Shown: positions 41,701-51,914 of the stretch, in pieces
Position numbering within the stretch: the stretch's first letter is position 1
Layout of the letters: each line of letters opens with the position of its first letter
Source of the DNA: Buchnera aphidicola (Symydobius americanus)
GTDB taxonomy: Bacteria > Pseudomonadota > Gammaproteobacteria > Enterobacterales > Enterobacteriaceae
Direction of reading: 5' to 3'
Assembly: GCF_964059135.1 (NCBI RefSeq)
Contig: NZ_OZ060393.1
Location: 310,001-374,000 of the forward strand
DNA: 64,000 nucleotides
The notes under the pieces: generated by a model
What the model saw: only the letters and a program-made list of their open reading frames with translations
Told to the model about the DNA's origin: nothing
The model's database searches: none
Translations under genes and position numbers: made by a program

Positions 41701-42149
41701 TACCCATAAAAACAGGAATTAGTAGCAAAAAAATACAAACAATCCTTAAGAATTACAATAATAATATTAATTTAAATCACTCAATAAATTTCAAAAACAT
41801 TAAAGGTATGTTACACGGTACAATTGATTTAATATTCTATTGGAAAAAAAAATATTATCTAATGGATTACAAATCAAACTGGTTAGGAGAAGATAATAGT
41901 TTTTATACAATAAAAAATATAAAACATGAAATACTAAAAAATAATTATGATTTACAATATCAATTGTATTCTTTAGCATTACACCGATATTTAAAAATAA
42001 AAATTAAAAAATATTCATTCATTAAACATTTTGGTGGTATATTTTATATATTTTTACGTGGTATGGAAAAAAAATCTAAAAATTCTGGTGTTTTTTTTCA
42101 TCAACCAAACATATCTTTTATTACAGAACTGGATAATTTATTTAATTAA
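38724..42149 (+). CDS. recB: Exodeoxyribonuclease V beta subunit
   Basis: 3'-5' helicase and nuclease subunit of RecBCD. It has 1141 residues (E. coli 1180). Superfamily 1 helicase motifs are EASAGTGKTLT (Walker A), IDEFQDTNQKQF, GDPKQSIYEFRGA, HKSKGLEYP and LLYVACTRA. The C-terminal RecB nuclease core keeps GTIDLIFYW and MDYKSNWLGE, with the catalytic Asp and Lys. Connecting regions are Lys/Asn/Ile-rich and somewhat shortened. It follows recC by 54 bases; E. coli ptrA, normally between them, is gone. Confidence 0.95.
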   Translation: MNKIIKKLFDVINTPIKNICLIEASAGTGKTLTICLLYLRILIGINTKRYPINNILVVTFTKLAQKELFKRIKNYIYDLKKSCLKKEIHKHSVLKIIFNEIKDFKKTYIKLQIAENNFNQSCIYTIDAFFFKILNFNTFDSKIECQKHVIKNQQEIYLKSAIQYWRKYYYSLPTGITYIIYTHWYTPENLIFKIIPWVKKYQEKKVTIKFENFEKIHQYYKKFDILLNTIKKNWKKQKKYILNFINKNTDNKKIYNTKNISNWIKKISKWASINNDIKKYNIPNELKYFKNKKIIKYIKDKKKHQNIFLKKIELLFNNLSKINQLIINHAISKIFKIFNHIKKINRISDFEDLLNKTNAYIKKNDLKKTLQKKYPIAFIDEFQDTNQKQFNIFKTIYEEKRNALILIGDPKQSIYEFRGANILNYLKIQSKIYQHYILNTNWRSSFEINEGINILFNRFKYPFILKKIQFIPTHSPKKNKNIKFIINKIQYPAFKIICHKKKQSLQEYREWIAKICAKNILYWLKEAKKNNACIKINHNIKTLKKKHIAILVRNKIESQIIINELNNLNISNIYLSEKKNIFQSKEANEILWILKAILNVKNINYLKRACFSNIIKKTFNEIFYLDKDYKKFSYIIKEFQNYYKILNTFGILNLIQLLASEYIKKQEKTDNIKVNNMIHIGKLLHEKFECYYYYSELIIWFENKISHIKSINPKNTINILNDQKNIHILSIHKSKGLEYPIIWIPFGINAIKHNQNNTLTLSEEIRLLYVACTRAMIHCSIGISYLNKKDTINKKIENIPLKYIIQCGEKKNFFQFKEELKNISQKNIIEIETNTEIDESYIDINEDKKKIIQKSPNITTKYIKQKLYYGENTSFSKIKKKYKNKQSLSSDIKYYTKSYLNKYKNSSNNIHKFPRGKKTGIFLHKILKNTEFQKQINVIWLLKTLKKEKISKKWFKILNNWYEDIVHKTLNNESLKLSKINPNKCIKEVKFYIPIKTGISSKKIQTILKNYNNNINLNHSINFKNIKGMLHGTIDLIFYWKKKYYLMDYKSNWLGEDNSFYTIKNIKHEILKNNYDLQYQLYSLALHRYLKIKIKKYSFIKHFGGIFYIFLRGMEKKSKNSGVFFHQPNISFITELDNLFN

Positions 42150-42160
42150 ATTAATATCAA

Positions 42161-43963
42161 ATGATAAAATTATTACAAATTGCTGTTAAAAAATCTTTAA
42201 TCAGATTATTTGATTTAGAATTCGGATATTTAATATCTCAAAAAAAAAATAATCTAACTATGTTAGTAAGTGCATGTTTAAGTTATGCAAGTTATATGGG
42301 AAATTCCTGTTTACCAATATCAATATTTGAAAAAAAAAATTTTTTTCCAAAAAAAGAAATAATATTAATTAAAAAAATATTAAATAAAATTAATAACATA
42401 AAAAACTGGAAACAAGAACTACTAAAAGATAAAAATATTAGTCATGAAAAATATGATACACCATTAATAATTTATAAAAACAAAATATACTTAAATAAAA
42501 TCTGGAAAATTGAAAAAAAAATAGTTAATTTTATTAAAAAAAATAATATTCAATCAAAATATTTCTTAAAATATACTAATGAAATAAAAAATATACTATT
42601 TCAAATTACCGAAAATCAACAAAAAAAAGCTATTGCATTAGCAATGATAAAAAAAATTACTTTTATCATAGGAGGACCTGGAACCGGGAAAACTACCATC
42701 ATAAAAAAAATACTAGATATTATAATAAATTTAGATAAAAATATTTTAAACATTAAAATAGCTGCGTATACAGGAAAAGCAACATGCAGAATTAATGAAA
42801 CACTTAAAAAAAATATAAACTATAGAAATATTAAAGCTATAACATTGCATAATTTGATTGGTATAAAATATAATTCCAAACACAATTATTTTAATACTAA
42901 TAATAAAATATTAGTAGACATATTAATTATAGATGAAACATCTATGATTGATTTATTTACCATGAATAAATTAATTGACGCATTACCTAATTATACAGAA
43001 ATTATATTTTTAGGAGATATAAATCAATTATCTTCAATAGAAAATGGATCAATCTTGAAAGATATTTGTTATTATGCAAAAAATACATACACTGAAAAAA
43101 CAAAAAATTTACTTGAAAAAATTACAGATTGTAAAATAAAAATAAATAATAATTTTATTACAAATATTACCGATTGTATCTATATTTTAAAAAAAACATA
43201 TAGATTTAAAAAAAACAATTATATTAAAAAACTTTCTAATTCTATATTAAAAAATGATAATAATATAATAAACAAAATTATAAATGGTAAATTTTATAAT
43301 ATAAATTATTATAATATAAATACGGATAAAAAATATAAAAATATGATACAGTATATCATACTGATGTATTCAAAATATTTAAATAAATTAAATACTGAAT
43401 ACTCCAAAGAAAAAATAATTCAATTATTTAATAAATATCAAGTATTATGTGCAATACATAATGGAGCATTTTCTACAAATGAAATTAATCAAAATATTGA
43501 AAATAATATAATTATAAAATATAAAATTAAGAAATATTGGATAAATAATGATTTTTGGTATCATGGAAGACCAATTATGATCCAAAAAAATAATAAATAT
43601 TTAAATTTATTTAATGGGGATATTGGAATTACTATGTATAATCAAAAAAACCAACTAGAATTTTTTTTCTTACATAAAAAGAACAAATTAAAAAAAATAC
43701 CCATTTACTTACTAGATCAAAAAGAATATGAAATTCCATGGAGTATAACAATACATAAATCACAAGGATCAGAATTTAAAAATATTATTATTATTTTACC
43801 AAAAATATTTAAAGATATATTAAACAAAGAACTAATATATACTGCAATAACAAGATCTAAAAAAAAAATTACAATATTCTCGGATAAAAATATCTTAAAA
43901 AAAACCTTGAAAAACGAAAATATAAGATTTAGTGGGATAAAAGATTTAATAAGGGATAAATAA
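42161..43963 (+). CDS. recD: Exodeoxyribonuclease V alpha subunit
   Basis: 5'-3' helicase subunit of RecBCD. It has 600 residues (E. coli 608). Walker A is GGPGTGKTTI near residues 170-179; further SF1 motifs are IDETSMIDL, GDINQLSSIENG, TIHKSQGSEF and YTAITRSKKK. It starts 11 bases after recB. The catalytic motifs look intact. Confidence 0.95.
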   Translation: MIKLLQIAVKKSLIRLFDLEFGYLISQKKNNLTMLVSACLSYASYMGNSCLPISIFEKKNFFPKKEIILIKKILNKINNIKNWKQELLKDKNISHEKYDTPLIIYKNKIYLNKIWKIEKKIVNFIKKNNIQSKYFLKYTNEIKNILFQITENQQKKAIALAMIKKITFIIGGPGTGKTTIIKKILDIIINLDKNILNIKIAAYTGKATCRINETLKKNINYRNIKAITLHNLIGIKYNSKHNYFNTNNKILVDILIIDETSMIDLFTMNKLIDALPNYTEIIFLGDINQLSSIENGSILKDICYYAKNTYTEKTKNLLEKITDCKIKINNNFITNITDCIYILKKTYRFKKNNYIKKLSNSILKNDNNIINKIINGKFYNINYYNINTDKKYKNMIQYIILMYSKYLNKLNTEYSKEKIIQLFNKYQVLCAIHNGAFSTNEINQNIENNIIIKYKIKKYWINNDFWYHGRPIMIQKNNKYLNLFNGDIGITMYNQKNQLEFFFLHKKNKLKKIPIYLLDQKEYEIPWSITIHKSQGSEFKNIIIILPKIFKDILNKELIYTAITRSKKKITIFSDKNILKKTLKNENIRFSGIKDLIRDK

Positions 43964-43980
43964 ATTGAATATAAAAAAAA

Positions 43981-44057
<77 letters not shown>

Positions 44058-44128
44058 ACTATTTATAAATTATACATGATATAAAAATAAATATCAACAA
44101 TTAAAATATTTTTTTTTAAGAGAAAATA

Positions 44129-44629
44129 ATGAATATAAAAAATAATCATCTTGAACAACAAAACATATCAATTATTCAAGGAAAGGTTACATCTGAAACA
44201 TCTAAAATAGCAATTATAATATCAAGATTTAATGAATTTATTAATGAAAATTTATTAAGAGGAGCTGTAGATACTTTAAATAGAATAGGAAATATACATT
44301 ATAACAACATTACTGTTATTAAGATACCTGGGGCATATGAAATACCAATTATTGCAAATAAAATTGCAAGTTTGAAAAAATATGATGGAATAATAACATT
44401 AGGAACAATTATTAAAGGAGAAACTATGCATTTTGAAATACTTTCAGGAATAGTTAGTACTAAAATATCAGAAATTAGTATAAATCACAATATACCTATT
44501 ACACTTGGGATATTAATAACTAATACTATCGAACAAGCAATAAATAGAGCAGGAAACAAATTTGGAAATAAAGGAAATGAAGCAGCATTATCTCTTCTAG
44601 AGACAATTAATGTACTTAAAATACTATAA
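44129..44629 (+). CDS. ribE: 6,7-dimethyl-8-ribityllumazine synthase
   Basis: Penultimate enzyme of riboflavin synthesis (also called RibH). It has 166 residues (E. coli 156). ISRFNEFINENLL, PGAYEIP, GTIIKGETMHFE (catalytic His) and NKGNEAALSLLE define the family. The N terminus is about ten residues longer than in E. coli. In E. coli the order is ribD-ribE-nusB; here ribE comes first. Confidence 0.95.
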   Translation: MNIKNNHLEQQNISIIQGKVTSETSKIAIIISRFNEFINENLLRGAVDTLNRIGNIHYNNITVIKIPGAYEIPIIANKIASLKKYDGIITLGTIIKGETMHFEILSGIVSTKISEISINHNIPITLGILITNTIEQAINRAGNKFGNKGNEAALSLLETINVLKIL

Positions 44630-44717
44630 ACATTTTAACTAAATTAAAAAAAATGCATAAATTCATCAAACTTTAAACAATTAAATATATACAATAAATA
44701 TATTTTAAAAAATACAT

Positions 44718-45845
44718 ATGAAAAAAATACTAAAAAATCAAAATAAGATAAAACAAAAAGATATATTTTATATGAAAAAAGCAATTAAATTATCAAAAAA
44801 AGGAGAATATACAACAGATCCAAATCCAAATGTTGGATGTGTAATTGTAAAAAAAAAAAAAATAGTCGGCATAGGATGGCACGAAAAATATGGAACAAAT
44901 CATGCAGAAGTAAATGCTATTAATATGGCTGGAAAACTAGCAAAAAATGGAACAGCATATGTATCACTTGAACCATGTAATCACTTCGGAAAAACCCCGC
45001 CCTGTTGTCAAGCTATTGTAAAATCTGGAATTAAAAGAGTTGTAATATCTTCAATGGATCCTAACCCTAAAGTATCCGGAAAAGGAGTAAAATTTTTAAA
45101 AAAATCAGGTATTTTAATAACTACAGGAATCTTAAAAAAACAGTCAGAATACATAAATAGAGGTTTCTTAAAACGAATGAAAACTGGACTACCATGGATT
45201 CAATTGAAATTAGCTATTTCAATAGATGGTAGAACTGCTATGAAAAATGGTGAAAGCAAATGGATTACTTCAAATCATGCAAGAAAAGATGTTCATAAAT
45301 TTCGGTCGAAAAGTTCAGCAATAATTAGTACAAGCAATACTATTTTAACAGATAATCCACTATTAACGGCAAGATATAAAATAAAAAATAATGATAAAAT
45401 CAAACAACCAATTAGAATTATTGTAGATAGTCAAAATCGAGTTAAACCATATCATAATTTAATTAAACAAACAGAAAAAATATGGTTAATACGATTAAAA
45501 AAAGATAATGAAACTTGGCCGAATCACGTTCAACAAATATTAATTCCATCCTATAAAAAAAAAATTAATTTAATTAAACTATTTTACATGTTAGGAAAAA
45601 AAGAAATTAATACAATATGGATTGAATCCGGATCAATATTCTTCAGTAAAATATTAAACCTGGGTATAGCAGACGAAATAATCTTTTATATAGCAACAAA
45701 AATGCTAGGAGATACAGGAAAACCATCATTTATTACAAATAAAATTACTAATTTAAAAAATGTACCGAATTTTCGATTAGAAAAAATTAAACGTATTGGT
45801 CCTGATATTAAAATAATTTTAAAACCATATATCAAAAATCAATAA
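44718..45845 (+). CDS. ribD: Bifunctional riboflavin deaminase/reductase RibD
   Basis: Two steps of riboflavin synthesis in one polypeptide. It has 375 residues (E. coli 367). The deaminase zinc site is HAEVNA and EPCNHFGKTPPCC (residues about 65-100); the reductase domain begins around LPWIQLKLAISIDGR. The two domains are fused as in E. coli. An in-frame A14 run lies near 44844. Confidence 0.95.
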   Translation: MKKILKNQNKIKQKDIFYMKKAIKLSKKGEYTTDPNPNVGCVIVKKKKIVGIGWHEKYGTNHAEVNAINMAGKLAKNGTAYVSLEPCNHFGKTPPCCQAIVKSGIKRVVISSMDPNPKVSGKGVKFLKKSGILITTGILKKQSEYINRGFLKRMKTGLPWIQLKLAISIDGRTAMKNGESKWITSNHARKDVHKFRSKSSAIISTSNTILTDNPLLTARYKIKNNDKIKQPIRIIVDSQNRVKPYHNLIKQTEKIWLIRLKKDNETWPNHVQQILIPSYKKKINLIKLFYMLGKKEINTIWIESGSIFFSKILNLGIADEIIFYIATKMLGDTGKPSFITNKITNLKNVPNFRLEKIKRIGPDIKIILKPYIKNQ

Positions 45846-45892
45846 AATACAATCAAATAAAATAATCAAAAATATTTTACATAGGAAAATAC

Positions 45893-46321
45893 ATGAAACA
45901 GGAAGCAAGAAAAAATGCAAGAAAATATGCTATGCAAGCAATTTACTCTTGGGAATTATCCAAAAATTCTACAATAGAGATTATTAAACAATATAAGAAA
46001 ATTTTTTACAAAAAAAATATAGATCTAACATATTTTAATGAATTAATTACAAATATTATTATACATTATAAAATTCTAGATGAATTAATTCAAAACAACT
46101 TAGAACAAAAATTTTCAAGATTAGGTCAAATCGAAAAAGCAATACTTAGAATTGCTTTTTACGAATTATTAAACAGATTCGATATTCCATACAAAGTATC
46201 CATTAATGAAGGAATTGAATTAGCCAAAATATTTGGATCAAGAGACAGTCATAAATTTATTAATAGTATTTTAGATAAAGGAGCAAAAAACATACGAGTA
46301 AATAAAATCAAAAAATTTTAA
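45893..46321 (+). CDS. nusB: Transcription antitermination factor NusB
   Basis: Binds boxA RNA with S10 in rRNA antitermination. It has 142 residues (E. coli 139). ARKNARKYAMQAIYSWELS at the N terminus, EKAILRIAFYELL and PYKVSINEGIELAKIFGS are diagnostic. ATAGGAAAATAC provides a ribosome site. Its stop codon overlaps that of yajR on the other strand. Confidence 0.96.
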   Translation: MKQEARKNARKYAMQAIYSWELSKNSTIEIIKQYKKIFYKKNIDLTYFNELITNIIIHYKILDELIQNNLEQKFSRLGQIEKAILRIAFYELLNRFDIPYKVSINEGIELAKIFGSRDSHKFINSILDKGAKNIRVNKIKKF

Positions 46322-47685
46322 AAATTATTTTTAAGAAAATCTTTTACCTTTTTTCTATTAATTTTTTTACTATCAATTTTAAAACTTAAAGTATTGAGTT
46401 CATAATTATATTGTACAAAAAGTATACCAGGAAGTAAGTGAATTTTTTTTTGAATCTCAGTACTATAAATAAAATTATTATTCATGTTTATAGAAAAGCT
46501 AACAATATAAATTGGAGGAGAAATAAAAATAAATATCAATAACCAAATAATAGCAGTAAATATTCCAAATAAACAAACTGCGCTCAAATTAAAAATCTTA
46601 TAAAAAAAACCACCTAATATTCCACCAAAAGCAATACCTAAAAATTGACTAGTAGAATAAAAACTCATGATAATGCTTTTATATTCTATTGGAAGTATTT
46701 TTATTAAAAGAGAAGGTAAAAATGATTCACATAAAATAAAAGAAATGAAGAACAATTGCATTCCTATAAAAAATATTAAAAAATCTTTTTCAAAAAAATA
46801 AAAAAAACTATCTGATATAATAAATAATACAATAAATATATTCATTAAAAATTTTATATAACATTGTACTTCAGAATATAAAATTATTGGAATAGAAAAT
46901 ATTAAAGAAATGATAATTACTATTAAATAAATCTTCCAATGCTGACAAAAAAGGTAACCAAAAAATTCTATTTTTTTAGGAATAATAATAAAATTTAATG
47001 TTAACAAAATATGTAAAAAAAATATACTTAAAATATAAGCAAAAATATCATAAGAGAACAATACATTTAATATACTTTTTGAATTGTAAGAGGCAAGGCG
47101 AGGAACATGCGAAATATAATAAGGAAAAACATAATATATAATAATCAATATTGATAGAATCGATAAAACTACAATTATTTGAAATAAACCCCTTAATCCT
47201 AAAAAAGGAATAATTACAGGACTAAATAAAATCGAAATTAAAAAAGAAATACCAAAACTTGCACCTACACAAGCAATAGATTTTGTATAATTTTGTTCAC
47301 GAATACCACTTGCAAGAAAAGCAATAGATACCGAAGAAATAGCAGAAATACCCTGTAATCCTCTACCTATGATAAAAATATATATTGATGTACTACAAGA
47401 AGAAACTATACTTCCTATTAAAAAAATCAACAAACCTATTAAAATAGTTTTTTTATATCCAATTTTCTCTGAAAGTAATCCAAATGGAATTTGAAAAATA
47501 ACCTGCATTAAACCATAAATGCCAACAGCACAACCGATTAAAAATTTATTTTCATGTTCTATAAAAATACCAGTTGTATTTATGGCCGGGATTACCATAA
47601 ACATACCAATCATTCTCAAAATGAAAATTATGCACATCCCTATAGTAAGATTAATTTCATTTCGATTCATTTTATAATCATTCAT
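46318..47685 (-). CDS. yajR: MFS transporter YajR with C-terminal YAM domain
   Basis: Probable proton-coupled exporter of unknown substrate. It has 455 residues (E. coli 454), about twelve hydrophobic helices, the MFS motif A GLLSEKIGYKKT between TM2 and TM3, and RGLQGISA in TM4. The last 65 residues (HLLPGILFVQYN onward) form the ferredoxin-like YAM domain that distinguishes YajR. In E. coli yajR lies beside cyoE; here tusE has come to lie between them. Confidence 0.9.
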   Translation of the reverse strand: MNDYKMNRNEINLTIGMCIIFILRMIGMFMVIPAINTTGIFIEHENKFLIGCAVGIYGLMQVIFQIPFGLLSEKIGYKKTILIGLLIFLIGSIVSSCSTSIYIFIIGRGLQGISAISSVSIAFLASGIREQNYTKSIACVGASFGISFLISILFSPVIIPFLGLRGLFQIIVVLSILSILIIIYYVFPYYISHVPRLASYNSKSILNVLFSYDIFAYILSIFFLHILLTLNFIIIPKKIEFFGYLFCQHWKIYLIVIIISLIFSIPIILYSEVQCYIKFLMNIFIVLFIISDSFFYFFEKDFLIFFIGMQLFFISFILCESFLPSLLIKILPIEYKSIIMSFYSTSQFLGIAFGGILGGFFYKIFNLSAVCLFGIFTAIIWLLIFIFISPPIYIVSFSINMNNNFIYSTEIQKKIHLLPGILFVQYNYELNTLSFKIDSKKINRKKVKDFLKNNF

Positions 47686-47744
47686 ATTAATTTTATTTTA
47701 ATTTATTATATTCATGAAAAATAAATAATAAAATCACTTATAAC

Positions 47745-48044
47745 ATGCAAAAAAAAATAAATTATACAACCAACAAAATGTGGAATAATATCATAGCAAA
47801 TAAAATTGCAAAACAAGAGTCTATAAATATGACTAAACAACATTGGGAAATTATAAACTTAATTAGAGATTTTTATCTTCAATTTCAAATTATTGCACCA
47901 AACAGAGTTTTATTAAAAATCATTCAAGAAAAACTTGGAAAAGAAAAAAGTAATAGCAAATATCTGTTATCACTATTTCCAAAAGGAATATCTAAACAAG
48001 CAAATAAAATTGCTGGATTACCAAAATCTAAAATATGTTTATAA
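47745..48044 (+). CDS. tusE: Sulfur relay protein TusE (DsrC family)
   Basis: Accepts persulfide from TusBCD and hands it to MnmA for s2U34 of tRNA. It has 99 residues (E. coli 109). KQHWEIINLIRDFYLQF, YLLSLFPKGISKQANKIAGLPK and the penultimate cysteine (ICL terminus) are the DsrC/TusE signatures. The first 20 residues are diverged. It is divergent from yajR and convergent with cyoE. Confidence 0.9.
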   Translation: MQKKINYTTNKMWNNIIANKIAKQESINMTKQHWEIINLIRDFYLQFQIIAPNRVLLKIIQEKLGKEKSNSKYLLSLFPKGISKQANKIAGLPKSKICL

Positions 48045-48075
48045 AATATCACATAATATAAAAACGGTAAAACAA

Positions 48076-48924
48076 TCAGACTGAACAAAAAATTAATACC
48101 ATATTTAAACCTACAATAACACATAAAGAAAAATAAAATGATATACGAGCATAATAAAGACTATCAGAAATATAACATCTTACAGAAGTTAAAAACCAAA
48201 ATATATTTAAAATAGATAATATTATTAATCCCATTAAATTAATATATTTAAAAAAATATAATAAAGTAACCAATATTTCAAAACAAAGTATATAAAAAAT
48301 AATTTCTTTTATTGTTCTTGATATACCTTTTATAATAGAAATTACTGGTAAGCAAGATGATTTATAATCTTCAATGCGAAATATAAAAATCGAATAAGAA
48401 TGTGGAACTTGCCACAAAACAAACATAATAAATAATATAATTGATTTAAAATCTACATAATTTGTTATCGAACAATATCCAATCATAAATGGAATAGCAC
48501 CAGATAAACCACCAAATATTACAGAATATTCCGAATTTCTCTTGAGATATAAACTATACAAAATAACATAAATAAAAAAACCAAATAAAGACAATAAAAA
48601 AGTTAAAAAATTTACTAATAACAAAAACAAAAAACATCCTAAAAGAAATAAAAATATTCCATATATTTTTACATGAAATAACGGTAATAATGACTGTACT
48701 AAAACTCTGTGTTTAGTACGAGCCATTTTACAATCAATATCCATATCAATAATATTATTAAAAACACACGCGGATCCAATAATACAAATAGTAGCAAACA
48801 AAACAAAAATAAATTTAAAACTATTAGTATAATGTATGGAACAAAAAAACATCCCACCAATTACTGATATAAGATTAGCAAAAATAATTCTAGGTTTAAT
48901 TAATTCTAAATAATATTTAATCAC
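48076..48924 (-). CDS. cyoE: Heme O synthase (protoheme IX farnesyltransferase)
   Basis: Converts heme B to heme O for cytochrome bo3. It has 282 residues (E. coli 296) and about eight hydrophobic helices. The prenyl-diphosphate-binding motif is NNIIDMDIDCKMARTKHR; a second loop is YLKRNSEYSVIFGGLSGAIP. It is the last gene of the cyo operon, nine bases after cyoD. Confidence 0.96.
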   Translation of the reverse strand: MIKYYLELIKPRIIFANLISVIGGMFFCSIHYTNSFKFIFVLFATICIIGSACVFNNIIDMDIDCKMARTKHRVLVQSLLPLFHVKIYGIFLFLLGCFLFLLLVNFLTFLLSLFGFFIYVILYSLYLKRNSEYSVIFGGLSGAIPFMIGYCSITNYVDFKSIILFIMFVLWQVPHSYSIFIFRIEDYKSSCLPVISIIKGISRTIKEIIFYILCFEILVTLLYFFKYINLMGLIILSILNIFWFLTSVRCYISDSLYYARISFYFSLCVIVGLNMVLIFCSV

Positions 48925-48933
48925 TTTATAATT

Positions 48934-49260
48934 TTAACTCATTAAATGATGATTTAAATTCCACATAATCCAAATTGAACCAAAAATAATAATAAATATT
49001 ACTATTAAAGAAAAAATTAAAGATACAATAATCCAAGTATATTTTTTAGAAAAATTTAGATGTAAAAAATATTTTAAATGAATAAAAATTTGAAAAACAG
49101 CACATATAAGAAATATAAAAATTAAAAAATTCAATTTAAAATATTTTTTTTTCATGGCAATACAGAATGGAATGACAGTAAAAAAAAACGAAATGAAAAA
49201 GCCAATTATGTAAGAGTAAATTCTCTTATTCAACAAATTTTGTTGATTTATATTACTCAT
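48934..49260 (-). CDS. cyoD: Cytochrome bo3 ubiquinol oxidase subunit IV
   Basis: Small three-helix accessory subunit. From the ATG at 49260 it has 108 residues (E. coli 109), beginning MSNINQQ and ending GSIWIMWNLNHHLMS, matching the E. coli C terminus. The frame is open further upstream inside cyoC (to 49413), but that extension has no counterpart. Its ATG overlaps the cyoC stop by one base (TAATG). Confidence 0.95.
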   Translation of the reverse strand: MSNINQQNLLNKRIYSYIIGFFISFFFTVIPFCIAMKKKYFKLNFLIFIFLICAVFQIFIHLKYFLHLNFSKKYTWIIVSLIFSLIVIFIIIFGSIWIMWNLNHHLMS

Positions 49261-49868
49261 TATTTTATACTTCCAATTAAATAAACTATTGTAAAAACAC
49301 AAATCCAAATAATATCTAAAAAATGCCAAAACAATCCCAAGCATAATGCACGAACATAAGATTTTAAAGTTAAACCTGATTGAAAAATTTGAAAAATAAT
49401 TCCAAACATCCAAAATAAACCTATTAAAACATGAAAACCATGTATACCAATTAGAGTAAAAAAAGCAGACAAAAAACCATTTGATTGAGGTGAAAAACCT
49501 TTTTTAATTAAATTATAAAATTCATAAAACTCCATATATAAAAAAGAAAAACCTAAAAAAAAAGTTATCAAAAAAAATAAATAAACAAATAGTATTTTTT
49601 TATATTCTATACTAATCGAAAACATACCATAAGTTAATGCACTCAACAATAATAAAGTAGTTTCACAAAAAACAAATTTTAAATTAAAGAAATTTAAATG
49701 TATTTCCATACTATTAAACATAATTGCATAAACAGCAAAAATAGTAGCAAAAAATATACAATCACTCATTAAGTAAATCCATAAACCAAAAAGCTTTTTA
49801 TCCGTTGATAAATCAAAAATATTGCCAATATTTTTATGTTTTCTATAATTATTTTTTCTTGGAATCAT
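49260..49868 (-). CDS. cyoC: Cytochrome bo3 ubiquinol oxidase subunit III
   Basis: Subunit III of the heme-copper quinol oxidase, five membrane helices. It has 202 residues (E. coli 204). [35 protein letters not shown] and the C-terminal [18 protein letters not shown] match. Its first codons overlap the end of cyoB by 20 bases, consistent with coupled translation. Confidence 0.95.
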   Translation of the reverse strand: MIPRKNNYRKHKNIGNIFDLSTDKKLFGLWIYLMSDCIFFATIFAVYAIMFNSMEIHLNFFNLKFVFCETTLLLLSALTYGMFSISIEYKKILFVYLFFLITFFLGFSFLYMEFYEFYNLIKKGFSPQSNGFLSAFFTLIGIHGFHVLIGLFWMFGIIFQIFQSGLTLKSYVRALCLGLFWHFLDIIWICVFTIVYLIGSIK

Positions 49869-51837
49869 AAAATTTCCTTTTATTATTTAAATATTGATTT
49901 TCTATTTTTTTAACCTCCAAATAAGAAATAATATAATGATCATCAGACATGCTATATCTTAAAACTGCAACAAAAACACTTAAAACAGAAATAATACAAA
50001 TCCACCAAATATGCCAAACCATTGCAAATCCAAACATTAAAGAAAGAAATCCTAATATAAATCCTAAAGAAGTATTTTTAGGTAATATAATATCACTATA
50101 AGAAATATCCTTTTTATAAAAAATACCTTTCTTTTTTTGATACCAAAAATCATCTATACTAGAAACTATAGGAATAATTGCAAAATTATAAAACGGTGGC
50201 GGAGAGGAAATAGACCATTCAAGAGTCCTTGCATCCCAAGGATCACCAGTATAATCACGATTTAATTCTCTATCCCTAATAGATATAAATAATTGAATAA
50301 TTTGACAAATAATACCAAATAAAACAAATATTGCACCAATAGCTGAAATAACTAACATAGTATGAAATTTTCTATCAATATTTTGACTAATACGACGAGT
50401 CATCCCCATTAATCCTAAATAATATAATGGCATAAACGCCATAAAAAAACCAATTATCCATAAATAAAAAGAATATTTTCCCCATCGCTCATTCAGCTTA
50501 AAACCAAAAATTTTTGGAAACCAATATGTAATTCCTGCAAAACAACCAAATACAACACCCCCAATAATTACATTATGAAAATGAGCTACTAAAAATACAC
50601 TATTATGTAAAATAAAATCTATGGCAGGTATAGATAATAATACTCCAGCCATTCCGCCAACAGTAAATGTTATTAAAAATCCAATAGTCCATAACATTGC
50701 GGAATGCATACGAACACGGCCTTGATACATTGTAAATAACCAATTAAATATTTTTACTCCTGTTGGAATAGCAATAATCATGGTAGTAATTCCAAAAAAT
50801 GCATTAATATTAGCTCCTGCACCCATAGTAAAAAAATGATGCACCCATACTATAAAAGATAAAATAGTAATCGATATAGTAGCCCAAATTAATGATAGAT
50901 AACCAAATAATGATTTTTTTGAAAAAGTAGATACCACTTCAGAAAAAACACCAAATGCAGGTAATATTAAAATATATACTTCTGGATGACCCCAGATCCA
51001 AATTAAATTAACATACATCATGGCATTTCCACCAAGATCATTAGTAAAAAAATGAAATCCACAGTAACGATCTAAACTTAATAAAATTAATGTTAAAGCT
51101 AATACAGGAAAAGCAGCAATAATTAATATATTTGAACAAAACGCAGTCCAAGTAAATACTGGCATTTTAAAAAGCGTCATACCAGGAGCTCGCATTTTTA
51201 AAATGGTAACTATGAAATTAATACCGCTCATAGTCGTTCCAACACCAGCAATTTGTAAACCCCAAATCCAGTAGTCAACTCCTACACCAGGACTATACTG
51301 TATACCAGATAAAGGAGGATAAGCCAACCAACCGGTTTTTGCAAATTCACCAATTGCTAAAGAAATATTAATTAACATAGCACCACTTGCTGTTAACCAA
51401 AAACTTAGGTTGTTTAAGAATGGAAAAGCTACATCTCTTGCTCCTATTTGTAATGGTATCACTAAATTCATTAATGCAACAACTAAAGGCATGGCAACAA
51501 AAAAAATCATAATTACACCATGAGCAGTAAATATTTGATCATAATGTTTTTCAGGTAAAAAACCAGAACTACCCATTGAAGCAAATGCTTGTTGCGCACG
51601 CATCATAATTGCATCAGTAAATCCTCGAAATAACATAATAAATGCTAAAATTAAATACATAACTGATATTTTTTTATGATCCACCGAAATACACCATTCT
51701 GACCATAAATATTTCCATTTTCCTAATTGAGTAATTTTTAAAACAATTAATAAACCAATTAAAATAACAATAATACAAGTTATCATAATAATAGGTTCAT
51801 TATAAGGAATAGCATCCCAAGTTAAATTTCCAAACAT
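49849..51837 (-). CDS. cyoB: Cytochrome bo3 ubiquinol oxidase subunit I
   Basis: Catalytic subunit carrying low-spin heme b, heme O3 and CuB; reduces oxygen to water and pumps protons. It has 662 residues (E. coli 663) with about fifteen helices. [13 protein letters not shown] holds the CuB His and the Tyr cross-link, VHHFFTMG the other CuB histidines, and VAHFHNVI the heme-binding histidines. Highly conserved throughout. Confidence 0.98.
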   Translation of the reverse strand: MFGNLTWDAIPYNEPIIMITCIIVILIGLLIVLKITQLGKWKYLWSEWCISVDHKKISVMYLILAFIMLFRGFTDAIMMRAQQAFASMGSSGFLPEKHYDQIFTAHGVIMIFFVAMPLVVALMNLVIPLQIGARDVAFPFLNNLSFWLTASGAMLINISLAIGEFAKTGWLAYPPLSGIQYSPGVGVDYWIWGLQIAGVGTTMSGINFIVTILKMRAPGMTLFKMPVFTWTAFCSNILIIAAFPVLALTLILLSLDRYCGFHFFTNDLGGNAMMYVNLIWIWGHPEVYILILPAFGVFSEVVSTFSKKSLFGYLSLIWATISITILSFIVWVHHFFTMGAGANINAFFGITTMIIAIPTGVKIFNWLFTMYQGRVRMHSAMLWTIGFLITFTVGGMAGVLLSIPAIDFILHNSVFLVAHFHNVIIGGVVFGCFAGITYWFPKIFGFKLNERWGKYSFYLWIIGFFMAFMPLYYLGLMGMTRRISQNIDRKFHTMLVISAIGAIFVLFGIICQIIQLFISIRDRELNRDYTGDPWDARTLEWSISSPPPFYNFAIIPIVSSIDDFWYQKKKGIFYKKDISYSDIILPKNTSLGFILGFLSLMFGFAMVWHIWWICIISVLSVFVAVLRYSMSDDHYIISYLEVKKIENQYLNNKRKFYDSKKK

Positions 51838-51914
51838 TATCTTACTTTCCTTAATAAAAATGTTTTTATATATTTATAAATAATAAAATATGATTCATTT
51901 ATAAAATAATGATA

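Noticed and set aside
49261-49413. Longer cyoD frame (159 residues)
   Set aside because: The extra 51 residues lie inside cyoC in another frame; the ATG at 49260 yields the family length and overlaps the cyoC stop as TAATG.
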